Part shown: piece after piece, positions 34,314-42,001 of the stretch
Layout: every line of letters starts with the position of its first letter
How positions within the stretch are numbered: the first letter of the stretch is position 1
Source of the DNA: RDXT01 sp033765305
Lineage (GTDB): Bacteria > Bacteroidota > Bacteroidia > J057
Direction of reading: 5' to 3'
NCBI GenBank assembly: GCA_033765305.1
Contig: JANRID010000017.1
Location: 1 to 43,289, forward strand
DNA length: 43,289 bases
Made by a program: the position numbers and the translations under genes
Notes under the pieces: generated by a model
The model's input: only the letters and a program-made list of their open reading frames with translations
The model's database searches: none
What the model was told of the DNA's origin: nothing

Positions 34314-34354
34314 ATCCGAGTAATTTGTGCTCAAAATGCACAAATTACTCGGAT
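34314..34354. promoter_or_regulatory. Perfect 17-bp inverted repeat upstream of the DUF4143 ATPase
   Basis: ATCCGAGTAATTTGTGC (34314-34330), 7-nt loop TCAAAAT, then its exact complement (34338-34354). AT-rich within a GC-rich locus, 19 bp before the ATPase ATG on its strand. Likely an autoregulatory operator, or an RNA hairpin in the leader. Confidence 0.7.
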
Positions 34355-34479
34355 AATCTGTTTTTCATCCCGCTCCCATCCCGCACTGTGCTGCCTGCTG
34401 CGGCTGGTTGCGGAGAATGGCGTAATTTGCCCCTGCATTCGCCGAAAGCCGTTTTCCCCTTGACATTCAGCCTCTTCCT

Positions 34480-36606
34480 ATGCAAGCTCCCGCTTTCCGC
34501 CACGTATCCTATCTCTGGGACCCCGACGCTGCCGCAGCGCTCGCCGGCGACGAGGCCGCCCTGCTGGTGTACCGCTCCAATCTGCTCGGCGCAGACCTGC
34601 GCCTGACCAATTACGGCGGCGGCAACACCTCCTGCAAGGCCCTGGCTCCCGACCCGCTGACCGGCGGACCCGTGGAGGTGATGTGGGTCAAAGGCTCCGG
34701 CGGCGACCTCGGCAGCATGAAGCGCGACGGGCTTGCCGCCCTCTACGTCAGCCGCCTGCTGGGCCTCCGGCAGCGCTACCGCGGGCTGGCCTTCGAGGAT
34801 GAAATGGCCGGCCTGTTTGCCCATTGCCTCTACGATCCGGCTTCGCGTGCCCCGTCCATCGATACGCCGCTGCATGCCTTCCTGCCTTTCGCGCATATCG
34901 ACCACCTGCATCCGGATGCTGCCATTGCCATCGCAGCGGCGGCGGACGGGCAGCGCATCACCGCCGAGCTCTTCGGCGGCACGGTCGGCTGGGTGGACTG
35001 GCAGCGGCCCGGCTTCGATCTGGGGCTGAAGCTGCGCGCCTGCCTCGACGAGGCAGCGGCAGCAGGCATTGCCCTGCGGGGGATCATGCTCGGCTCGCAT
35101 GGCCTCTTCACCTGGGGCGATACGGCCTATGCCTCCTACCTCAACACGCTGGAGGTAATCGAGGCCTGCGCAGCATACCTGGCAGCCCACGAGGGCAAGC
35201 GCCGCCCGGTCTTCGGCGGACCCAAGCGGGAAGCGCTGCCGCCCGGGCAGCGCCGGCAGCAGGCTGCCGCCATGGCGCCGGTGCTCCGGGGGCTCTGCTC
35301 GGAGCAGCAGCGCATGACGGGCCACTTCCGCGACGATGCGCCCGTGCTGGAGTTCATCCATTCCACGGATTTCGAGCGGCTGGCCCCCATGGGCACCAGC
35401 TGTCCGGATCATTTTCTGCGCACCAAGATCAGCCCCCTCGTGCTGGATCTGCCCCCGCAGGCCGATCTGAGCGACCACCGCGCCCTGCGGCCGCAGCTCG
35501 AACCTGCTTTCGAGGCCTACCGCCGGCACTATGCCGCCTATTACGAGGCCTGCCGCCGCCCGGACAGCCCGCCCATGCGCGACCCCAACCCGGTGGTCAT
35601 CCTCTGGCCGGGCGTGGGCATGTTCACCTTTGCCAAGGACAAGCAGACGGCGCGGGTCGCGGCGGAATTTTATGTCAACGCAATCAACGTCATGCGCGGG
35701 GCCGAGGCCGTATCGGCATACACAGCCCTGCCCCGGCAGGAGGCCTTCGACATCGAGTACTGGCTGCTGGAGGAGGCCAAGCTGCAGCGCATGCCGAAGC
35801 CCAAGCCGCTGAGCGGCCGCATAGCCCTGGTGACCGGCTCTGCGGGCGGCATTGGCCAGGCCATTTCCCGGAAATTCATCGAAGAAGGCGCCTGCGTGCT
35901 GCTCAACGACATCCACCCGGAACGGCTGGAAGAAACCGCTGCCGCCTTCCGCCGGCAGTACGGCCCGGATGCGGCTGCAGCTGTGCCGCTCGACGTCACG
36001 GACGCCCGCTCCGTGCAGCACGCATTTGAAACGGCAGCCCTGGCATTTGGCGGGGTGGATATCGTGGTGAACAATGCGGGCATCAGCATCTCGCAGCCGC
36101 TGGCGGAGCACGGGGAGGCGGAGTGGGACCGGCTCTATGACATTCTGGTGAAAGGGCAGTTTCTGGTCAGCCAGGCAGGGGTGCGCATGATGCAGCGGCA
36201 GGGCTCCGGGGGCGACATCGTCAACATCGTATCCAAAAATGCGGTCGTAGCGGGGCCCAACAATACCGGATACGGCTCGGCCAAGGCTGCGCAGGCGCAC
36301 ATGACCCGGCTGATGGCGGCGGAGCTGGGCCCGGACCGGATCCGCGTCAACATGGTCAATCCCGATGCCGTCATCGCCGGATCGCAGATATGGGCCGGCG
36401 GCTGGGCCGAAGGCCGGGCCAAGGCATACGGCATTACGGTGGACGAACTGCCGGCCTATTACGCCAAGCGCACCCTGCTGAACGAGGTCATTCTGCCCGA
36501 AGACATCGCCCAGGCGGCATATGCCTTCGTGAGCGGCCTGCTGAACAAATCCACCGGCAACGCCCTCAACGTGGACGGCGGGGTCGCGATGGGGTTTCTG
36601 CGGTGA
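34480..36606 (+). CDS. Fused rhamnulose-1-phosphate aldolase / short-chain (lactaldehyde) dehydrogenase
   Basis: 708 aa; cleaves L-rhamnulose-1-phosphate to DHAP and L-lactaldehyde, then oxidises the latter. The N-terminal class II aldolase domain (about 20-420) shows TNYGGGNTSCK, GSGGDLGSM, the zinc-site stretch FAHIDHLHPDAA (H139, H142 and/or H144) and GSHGLFTWG. The C-terminal SDR domain (about 445-708) has LVTGSAGGIGQAI (T452 to G459), VNNAGISISQ, and Y598-x-x-x-K602 in YGSAKAAQAH. This bifunctional enzyme is the known RhaEW/YuxG-type enzyme used in Bacteroidota and Bacillus in place of separate RhaD and aldehyde dehydrogenase. Ends 6 bp before the convergent peptidoglycan-binding gene. 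Confidence 0.93.
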   Translation: MQAPAFRHVSYLWDPDAAAALAGDEAALLVYRSNLLGADLRLTNYGGGNTSCKALAPDPLTGGPVEVMWVKGSGGDLGSMKRDGLAALYVSRLLGLRQRYRGLAFEDEMAGLFAHCLYDPASRAPSIDTPLHAFLPFAHIDHLHPDAAIAIAAAADGQRITAELFGGTVGWVDWQRPGFDLGLKLRACLDEAAAAGIALRGIMLGSHGLFTWGDTAYASYLNTLEVIEACAAYLAAHEGKRRPVFGGPKREALPPGQRRQQAAAMAPVLRGLCSEQQRMTGHFRDDAPVLEFIHSTDFERLAPMGTSCPDHFLRTKISPLVLDLPPQADLSDHRALRPQLEPAFEAYRRHYAAYYEACRRPDSPPMRDPNPVVILWPGVGMFTFAKDKQTARVAAEFYVNAINVMRGAEAVSAYTALPRQEAFDIEYWLLEEAKLQRMPKPKPLSGRIALVTGSAGGIGQAISRKFIEEGACVLLNDIHPERLEETAAAFRRQYGPDAAAAVPLDVTDARSVQHAFETAALAFGGVDIVVNNAGISISQPLAEHGEAEWDRLYDILVKGQFLVSQAGVRMMQRQGSGGDIVNIVSKNAVVAGPNNTGYGSAKAAQAHMTRLMAAELGPDRIRVNMVNPDAVIAGSQIWAGGWAEGRAKAYGITVDELPAYYAKRTLLNEVILPEDIAQAAYAFVSGLLNKSTGNALNVDGGVAMGFLR

Positions 36607-36612
36607 GGGCGA

Positions 36613-38178
36613 TCAGCGCCTGCGCCAGCGCCCGGGCACGCGCCGGCGCTCATATGCCTGCGCGTCTGCGAGCGGAAACTGCGGCTGCGCCTCCAGGCTG
36701 CGCGTCGTCACGGCCCGGACCTCCGGCATCTGAAAAGATCCGCGCTCGCGGCTCAGCTCGCCCCGGAGGGCATAGCCGAGAATCCGCTCCGCACGCTCCT
36801 GGCCGTGGGTCATGCTGCTGGCCGCCCGCAGCGGCAGGTACGCCTCGATCAGGCGGGCTTCCTCGGCGCTACCCCACTGCTGCGGCGGGGTATCCAGCAG
36901 GCCCGCACGCTCCAGCGCCTGCCCAAGCAGATCGGCACCGCCAATGGCGCGCCGCATCAGATGGCCCGGACGGTTTACATGGTGGTCCAGAATCAGGCAC
37001 ATCCCGTATTCCGACGTGATCACCTCGCCAAGGGGATACCGGTCTGCCGCCAGGTAATGCTGCGGATTGAAGCGGAAGCTGTGAATCCGGTCTGCGGCAT
37101 GCCGTACCTGTACCAGCTGCACCTGCGGATCGAGCCCTGCCCGCCAGAAGCGGAACACCAGCTGAAACGAACGCAGCTGCTCTTTCTCCTGGGCCGTCCG
37201 GACCTGCCTGCCGTGCAAGGTCAGATACCCTTCGCGGCCTGTCTCCGGAGCGGTGTCAATGCCTGCAGCCTGGAAATGGCTGGCATAAGCCTCCGGAGAT
37301 TCTTCGCGGAGCCGGCGGAGCAGGCCCGGCAGCTCGCCGGCATGGTCCCGCTGGCCGGCAGTCCACTGGAACATACCGAAAGTCATGAAGCTGTCATCCC
37401 AGGTATTTACTGCATCGAGATTCCCTTCGTTGGCCGACACGGGCAGCAGCACCCGCACAGCGGAAGCAGTCAGCCCGCTCTGCACCAGCCAGGCCTGATT
37501 CCGTGCGATAAAAGCCGCCGGGGCCGCCTCGCCGATGTTGTACACGCCCAGCTTGGTTTTGACAAACCGGGCGCTCAGCCACGGGTCGAGGATACGCACG
37601 CTGCGGTCCTGCTCGATGACCTCTGCCTCCTGGCTGCCGCGCGCATGGGCAGCAGACTGGCCTGCCTGCGGCCAGTCCGGCCCGAGCCCTGCGGCGGCGG
37701 CGGCCTGCGCAGCCAGCTGCCGGATCAGCTCCTGCTGCGGCTCCGGGCTGGCAATCCCCTGCCGCGCGGCAAAACCGCCCAGATCATGCGGCTGAAAGCC
37801 CAGCAGGCTCAGCGCAGGCCCGTACTGCTCCGGAGGCGGCGCCTCCCAAACCGAAGCCTGCGTCCGGCTGTGCAGTGCCTGCAGCGCCGGCAGGACTGCC
37901 AGGCGCTCCTTCATCAGGGCCAGCACAGCTGCATCAGCCTGGGTGCCGTCCCCTGCACGCTGGTTGGCCTGCAGAAACTTCCGCAGCGCAGCGGCAGTCC
38001 CGCTGCCGTAGTCGCCGTCGGCCCGGTACTTCGGCCAGCTGAGGTCGGTGCCGTATCCGAGGCTGTACAGAAGCACTTGCAGCGCACGGACCTGCGGCGC
38101 GGCAGCAGCTCCCTGGCGGAGCACGCGCCCCTCCTGGAGTTCGGGTTCAAGCAATTGAAAGGACTGAGCAGCTTGCAT
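36613..38178 (-). CDS. Peptidoglycan-binding protein with lysozyme-like middle domain
   Basis: 521 aa, no signal peptide. Residues about 15-75 are a PG_binding_1-like domain (VRALQVLLYSLGYGTDLSWPKYRADGDYGSGTAAALRKFLQ). After an Ala/Gln-rich linker, residues about 225-340 contain VLLPVSANEGNLDAVNTWDDSFMTFGMFQWTAGQ, which resembles the catalytic Glu and substrate-site region of lysozyme-like/transglycosylase domains (the E in SANEGN). The following RFNPQHYLAADRYPLGEVITSEYGMCLILDHHVNRPGH region is distinct. Without an export signal it may be released by lysis, a T6SS or contractile injection particle, or act as an endolysin; no such genes are in the window. Function is inferred from domains only. 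Confidence 0.65.
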   Translation of the reverse strand: MQAAQSFQLLEPELQEGRVLRQGAAAAPQVRALQVLLYSLGYGTDLSWPKYRADGDYGSGTAAALRKFLQANQRAGDGTQADAAVLALMKERLAVLPALQALHSRTQASVWEAPPPEQYGPALSLLGFQPHDLGGFAARQGIASPEPQQELIRQLAAQAAAAAGLGPDWPQAGQSAAHARGSQEAEVIEQDRSVRILDPWLSARFVKTKLGVYNIGEAAPAAFIARNQAWLVQSGLTASAVRVLLPVSANEGNLDAVNTWDDSFMTFGMFQWTAGQRDHAGELPGLLRRLREESPEAYASHFQAAGIDTAPETGREGYLTLHGRQVRTAQEKEQLRSFQLVFRFWRAGLDPQVQLVQVRHAADRIHSFRFNPQHYLAADRYPLGEVITSEYGMCLILDHHVNRPGHLMRRAIGGADLLGQALERAGLLDTPPQQWGSAEEARLIEAYLPLRAASSMTHGQERAERILGYALRGELSRERGSFQMPEVRAVTTRSLEAQPQFPLADAQAYERRRVPGRWRRR

Positions 38179-38234
38179 AGGGGTTTGATTCAGCTAAAGC
38201 CTGAAATATAGCGGTACTTCAGGCATTTGCCAAA

Positions 38235-39812
38235 TCATTCCGCTGCAGGCGCCTGTTTCAGCACGCCCCGGATCTCCGCCGCTGTGCGGGGCCGGTCGCT
38301 GCGGAACGCAGTGCCCGTGACTGCGCCGCCCCCGAAGCGCAGGGTCAGCACCTCGTGATGCGGGCTCTCGATGTAGCGCAGGTTCAGCTCCAGGGTCTGC
38401 GGGTCCTTCCAGTGGAAAGCGCCGGCGGTCTGCGCCGGCGGCAGCCCGGCAAAATGCGCCGGCGCCTCCAGCAGCAGGTTGACGCCCAGCCGCTCTGTGC
38501 GGCCCCGTACCCAGGCCCCGCGCCCGAAGGAAATCCGGGCAGCGGTGCCTCCGTGCATCAGCTCGGCCGTGCACTGCTTGCCGCTGAAATGCAGCCGCAG
38601 GCTGTCGAGACGCCCCCCGGCAGCGGCGGCTGCCACCATCCGCCCGTTCAGCTCCGCTTCCAGCGGGGAGCGGGATGCCGCCGGCAGCGGCAGCCGCAGG
38701 GCAGCCAGCCTGCGGCGCAGCGCTCGGGCATCCGCGGGTGCCGCAGGCAGCGCAGATGCCCGGCAGGCCGGCAGCAGATGCTTCCACGCCAGATTCAGCA
38801 CGCTTTGCATATCCTGCACCTCGCTCGTGATGGCGATCACGGCATTCAGTTCCGGCTGGATCAGGATGTACTGCCCGTAGGCCCCGTCGGCCCGGTATCC
38901 GCCGGGCACGCAGCGCCAGAACTGATACCCGTATCCCTGCTCCCAGTCGCTGGAAGCGCGTTCTGCCAGCGGCTTGTCCGGGTGCTGAATGATCTGCGCA
39001 GCGGACGCAGCATCGATCCATGCGGGATCCAGCAGCTGCTTCCCGTTCCACGCGCCCCGCTGCAGGCAGAACTGCCCGAACTTTGCCATATCCTCCGTGC
39101 GGATCCGCAGCCCCCATCCGCCGGTATTGCGGCCCAGCGGGTCCACCTCCCAGTCGGCGCCTTCGATGCCCAGCGGCCCGAAGAGGCGGGGCTGGAGGTA
39201 TTCCATCAGCGTCTGGCCCGTAACGCGCTGCACGATCGCGCCTGCCATGTAGGTGGCAAGGGAATTATAGAGAAAGCGGCTGCCCGGCGCATGCACAGGC
39301 TGCACCGCCAGAAAACCCTGTACCCAGTCCGGGCCGCTCATCATGACTTCGCGGATCGGCTCGGGGTCCTGCCCCGCCGACATGGTGAGCAGATGCCCCA
39401 CGGTCATCGAGGCCAGATGGGATCCGAGGCTGTCGGGCAGCAGGTCCGGAAAAAAGGAAACCACGCGGTCGCTCAGCGCAATCCGCTGTTCCTGAACAGC
39501 AAAGCCCACTGCAGCGGATGTAAAACTTTTGCTGCAGGAATACATCGTGTGCCGCAGCTCAGGCCCGTAGGGCGCCCACCAGCCTTCGGCGACCACCTTG
39601 CCATTGCGCAGCATCATCAGGCTGTGCAGCTCGATCCCCGCAGCATCGGCAGCATCGATGAATGCGGAAATGCCCGGCGAGGCTACGCCTTCCGCTTCCG
39701 GCGTGCTGCGCGGCAGCGCACCGGACCGCTGGGCATGCAGGCCGGTGAAGATCAGGATAGCAGCGAGCAGCAGCAGGGGGCGGCTTGCGGAAACGGAGCG
39801 GATGCGGAGCAT
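38235..39812 (-). CDS. Class C beta-lactamase-family serine hydrolase
   Basis: 525 aa, exported (signal peptide about 1-27, LLLLAAILIFTGLHAQ). Penicillin-binding-fold hydrolase with the S92-x-x-K95 nucleophile motif in MYSCSKSFTSAAVGFAV, the YxN motif in FLYNSLATYMAG, and the region DGAYGQYILIQPELNAVIAITSEV matching the third beta-lactamase element. Members are mostly esterases or peptidases, and class C beta-lactamase activity should not be assumed. The C-terminal 150 residues form a separate beta-rich domain. ATG at 39812 lies about 20 nt after a TATATTTG (39833-39840) on the minus strand. It follows the GH3 gene on the same strand, separated by a terminator hairpin. Confidence 0.85.
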   Translation of the reverse strand: MLRIRSVSASRPLLLLAAILIFTGLHAQRSGALPRSTPEAEGVASPGISAFIDAADAAGIELHSLMMLRNGKVVAEGWWAPYGPELRHTMYSCSKSFTSAAVGFAVQEQRIALSDRVVSFFPDLLPDSLGSHLASMTVGHLLTMSAGQDPEPIREVMMSGPDWVQGFLAVQPVHAPGSRFLYNSLATYMAGAIVQRVTGQTLMEYLQPRLFGPLGIEGADWEVDPLGRNTGGWGLRIRTEDMAKFGQFCLQRGAWNGKQLLDPAWIDAASAAQIIQHPDKPLAERASSDWEQGYGYQFWRCVPGGYRADGAYGQYILIQPELNAVIAITSEVQDMQSVLNLAWKHLLPACRASALPAAPADARALRRRLAALRLPLPAASRSPLEAELNGRMVAAAAAGGRLDSLRLHFSGKQCTAELMHGGTAARISFGRGAWVRGRTERLGVNLLLEAPAHFAGLPPAQTAGAFHWKDPQTLELNLRYIESPHHEVLTLRFGGGAVTGTAFRSDRPRTAAEIRGVLKQAPAAE

Positions 39813-39832
39813 AGGGCAGCAGTCTTTTGCAT

Positions 39833-39840
39833 CAAATATA
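39833..39840 (-). promoter_or_regulatory. Candidate -7 element TATATTTG for the serine hydrolase gene
   Basis: Perfect TAnnTTTG on the minus strand, 20 nt before the ATG at 39812. The expected -33 TTTG is not present at normal spacing because a terminator hairpin occupies that stretch. Confidence 0.35.
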
Positions 39841-39849
39841 CAGCAAAAA

Positions 39850-39873
39850 CAGCCGCGCTTTCAGGCGCGGCTG
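39850..39873 (-). terminator. Rho-independent terminator of the GH3 gene
   Basis: On the minus strand CAGCCGCGC, loop CTGAAA, GCGCGGCTG then TTTTTGCTG: a perfect 9-bp stem followed by a T-tract, 33 bp beyond the GH3 stop. Confidence 0.8.
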
Positions 39874-39905
39874 CAGGAACAAACAATAGCCAACTGTAAT
39901 CAACC

Positions 39906-41789
39906 CTAATAGCTGAGCCCAAACCCAAAGGGATAGAGCGGATTCTTCGAATCGTAGGGCACATCCTCGTACTGCGCCCGGACCGCCTCCATCGACGACG
40001 GAAGCTCGAACGGCAGACGGCCTTCCGGCTTGGCCTTGCCGAAGACGACGTCCAGCAGGGCAGCATCGCTGGCGCCGTAATTGACGAAAAGCCCGGCCGC
40101 TTTCGCACTGATTTCGGGAATCACCGCCGGACGGTCCACGTACAGATCCACGATCGTGGGAACAGATTCGAGCAGCTGCAGGATGGAATCCAGTTTTGCG
40201 CCTTTGAAATCGAGGTCGCCGTGGTGGAAGCCCCGCGCGATGAAGTTGGGGGTCTCGACCGGGTACCAGGGCGCATCGAGCCGGATGATGGCGACATCGG
40301 CGTCTTTCGGATCGTCCACCACCTGGCCGTAGCGGGCAGCCACCGCCGGATCGATGCGCTGCACATAGATCTTGAGCGTGCCGGGGGCCAGCGGCAGGCG
40401 CCCGCCCTCGTTTTTGAGCAGGGTCATGGACCGGCGCTGGGCCGCATCGCCCGCCGCCTGGAAATCGCTCCGGCCTACCGTTTTCACCGCATGCTCCACA
40501 TCCACATAGGGATTGTCGAAGAGGCCGAGCTGAAACTTCTGCCGCAGCAGCCGCCGCACCGACTCATCGATCCGGCTTTCGCTCAGTTTGCCCTGCTGCA
40601 CCAGCGACACCACATGCTCCGGGCAGCTTTCCCCGCCGAACTGATCGGCGCCCGCTTCGATAACCTTGAGCACCCGCTCCGCTTCGCTCAGGTGCTCCAC
40701 GCCCCAAGCCCGCGCCGGCCAGACAAAATTGCCCATCTTCGCGTCTGTGATCAGCCCCCAGTCGGTGCAGACAACCCCGTCGAAGCGGTATTCATTGCGC
40801 AGCAGGCCCGTAATGATGGCTTTGTTGAAGGCAAACCCGACTTCTTCGTCCGTCTGGCCCACCGGCACTCCGTAATAGGGCATAATCGAGGCGGTTCCGG
40901 CCTTGAACGCTGCCTCGAAGGGAATCAGGTGATACTTGAAGTTGCCGCCCGGATATACCTGGCCTTTATGGAATTCAAAATGGGAATCGAGGCCTTCCTT
41001 CTGCGGCCCGCCGCCGGAGAAGTGCTTGGTCATGCAGGCAACGCTGGAGGCGCCGAGGCGCTTGCCCTGGAAACCGAGGATGTATGCACGGGTCATCCGG
41101 GCCGAAAGCTCCGCATCCTCTCCGAAGGTGCCGCTGATCCGCGGCCAGCGCGGCTCGGTGGCCAGGTCCGCCATCGGGTGCAGCGCAATCCGCATGCCCG
41201 CCGCCAGATACTCCTGCCGGGCCATATCTGCATGCTGCCGCATCAGCTTCTCATCGCCGATGGCAGCGAATCCGAGCGCCTCCGGCCATTGGGAGAAGGA
41301 ATTGGCGGCCATCGAGAAGATGTTGTTGCTGAAGGCATTGCGGGGGTCGGAAGCAATCGTGACCGGAATCCCGAGGCGGGAGGCCTCCGCTGCCTGCTGG
41401 ATGGCGTTGTAGCCGGTCGCCAGCGCGCGGACTGGCGGCGCAGCCCAGAAGTTGAAGTGGGTCAGCTTTTTCTGCGAGATCAGATCTCCGATCGCGGGCA
41501 TCCGGGCCGCCGCCCCCTGCGCGCCGGGGCGTTTGTCGATGGTGCCGTCCTCGTTGATGGAGGCCCCGCTGATAAACATCATCCCGGCCTTTTCTTCCAG
41601 CGTCATCTGCCCAAGCAGATCCGCTACCCGCACTTCCACAGGCTTCCGGCGGTCCTCATACGGGTCCAGACGGCCGTTTTTGTTCAGATCCCGGTACGAA
41701 AACCCCCGCTCCGTGAGCAGCGGCGCAGGCTGCGCAAGCATTCCGCCCAGCGGCAGCACCGTCAGCAGGCCAAACAGCAATCGTTTCAT
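39906..41789 (-). CDS. Secreted glycoside hydrolase family 3 (beta-glucosidase type)
   Basis: 627 aa; hydrolyses terminal beta-glucosyl (or related) residues. Signal peptide about 1-19 (LLFGLLTVLPLGGMLA). An EF-hand-like calcium loop DLNKNGRLDPYED (residues 34-46) precedes the (beta/alpha)8 domain, as is common in Bacteroidota GH3. Substrate-binding and catalytic features are K255-H256 (MTKHFSGGGPQ) and nucleophile D343 in GVVCTDWG. The second domain ends with LYPFGFGLSY; no fibronectin-like third domain, so the short barley-type layout. ATG 41789 is chosen by the signal peptide; a longer start at 41846 reads spacer. No T9SS tail, so periplasmic or outer-membrane location is likely. Probably uses oligosaccharides released by GH81. 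Confidence 0.92.
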   Translation of the reverse strand: MKRLLFGLLTVLPLGGMLAQPAPLLTERGFSYRDLNKNGRLDPYEDRRKPVEVRVADLLGQMTLEEKAGMMFISGASINEDGTIDKRPGAQGAAARMPAIGDLISQKKLTHFNFWAAPPVRALATGYNAIQQAAEASRLGIPVTIASDPRNAFSNNIFSMAANSFSQWPEALGFAAIGDEKLMRQHADMARQEYLAAGMRIALHPMADLATEPRWPRISGTFGEDAELSARMTRAYILGFQGKRLGASSVACMTKHFSGGGPQKEGLDSHFEFHKGQVYPGGNFKYHLIPFEAAFKAGTASIMPYYGVPVGQTDEEVGFAFNKAIITGLLRNEYRFDGVVCTDWGLITDAKMGNFVWPARAWGVEHLSEAERVLKVIEAGADQFGGESCPEHVVSLVQQGKLSESRIDESVRRLLRQKFQLGLFDNPYVDVEHAVKTVGRSDFQAAGDAAQRRSMTLLKNEGGRLPLAPGTLKIYVQRIDPAVAARYGQVVDDPKDADVAIIRLDAPWYPVETPNFIARGFHHGDLDFKGAKLDSILQLLESVPTIVDLYVDRPAVIPEISAKAAGLFVNYGASDAALLDVVFGKAKPEGRLPFELPSSMEAVRAQYEDVPYDSKNPLYPFGFGLSY

Positions 41790-41949
41790 ATCTTTTGAGC
41801 TTGAATACCTAATGCCAGCCTGCAAATAGGCGCAAGCGCGGGACACCTGCGCTGCGGATCGACAGGCACGCCGCGCAGGTAGACGAGGGCGAAAAGTTTG
41901 GCGATCAGTGCGCTGCTTTATTGTTTCAGTTTAATACAAAGCAACAAAA

Positions 41950-41972
41950 CGCGGCGTGCCGAGCACGCCGCG
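41950..41972 (-). terminator. Rho-independent terminator of the DUF4331 gene
   Basis: Perfect 10-bp stem CGCGGCGTGC / GCACGCCGCG with a 3-nt loop; on the minus strand it is followed by TTTTGTTGC, 30 bp after the stop codon. The rest of the 212-bp gap (41790-42001) shows no gene. Confidence 0.78.
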
Positions 41973-42001
41973 CATTCATCAGAACTCCCTTGCTTATCAG
42001 A

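Noticed and set aside
38235..39812. Antibiotic-resistance beta-lactamase
   Set aside because: The SxxK and YxN motifs only place it in the broad class C/esterase/DD-peptidase fold; the long extra C-terminal domain argues for another role.
39906..39950. GH3 gene truncated at its 3' end
   Set aside because: Ending at FGFGLSY is normal for two-domain GH3 enzymes, and a proper terminator follows.
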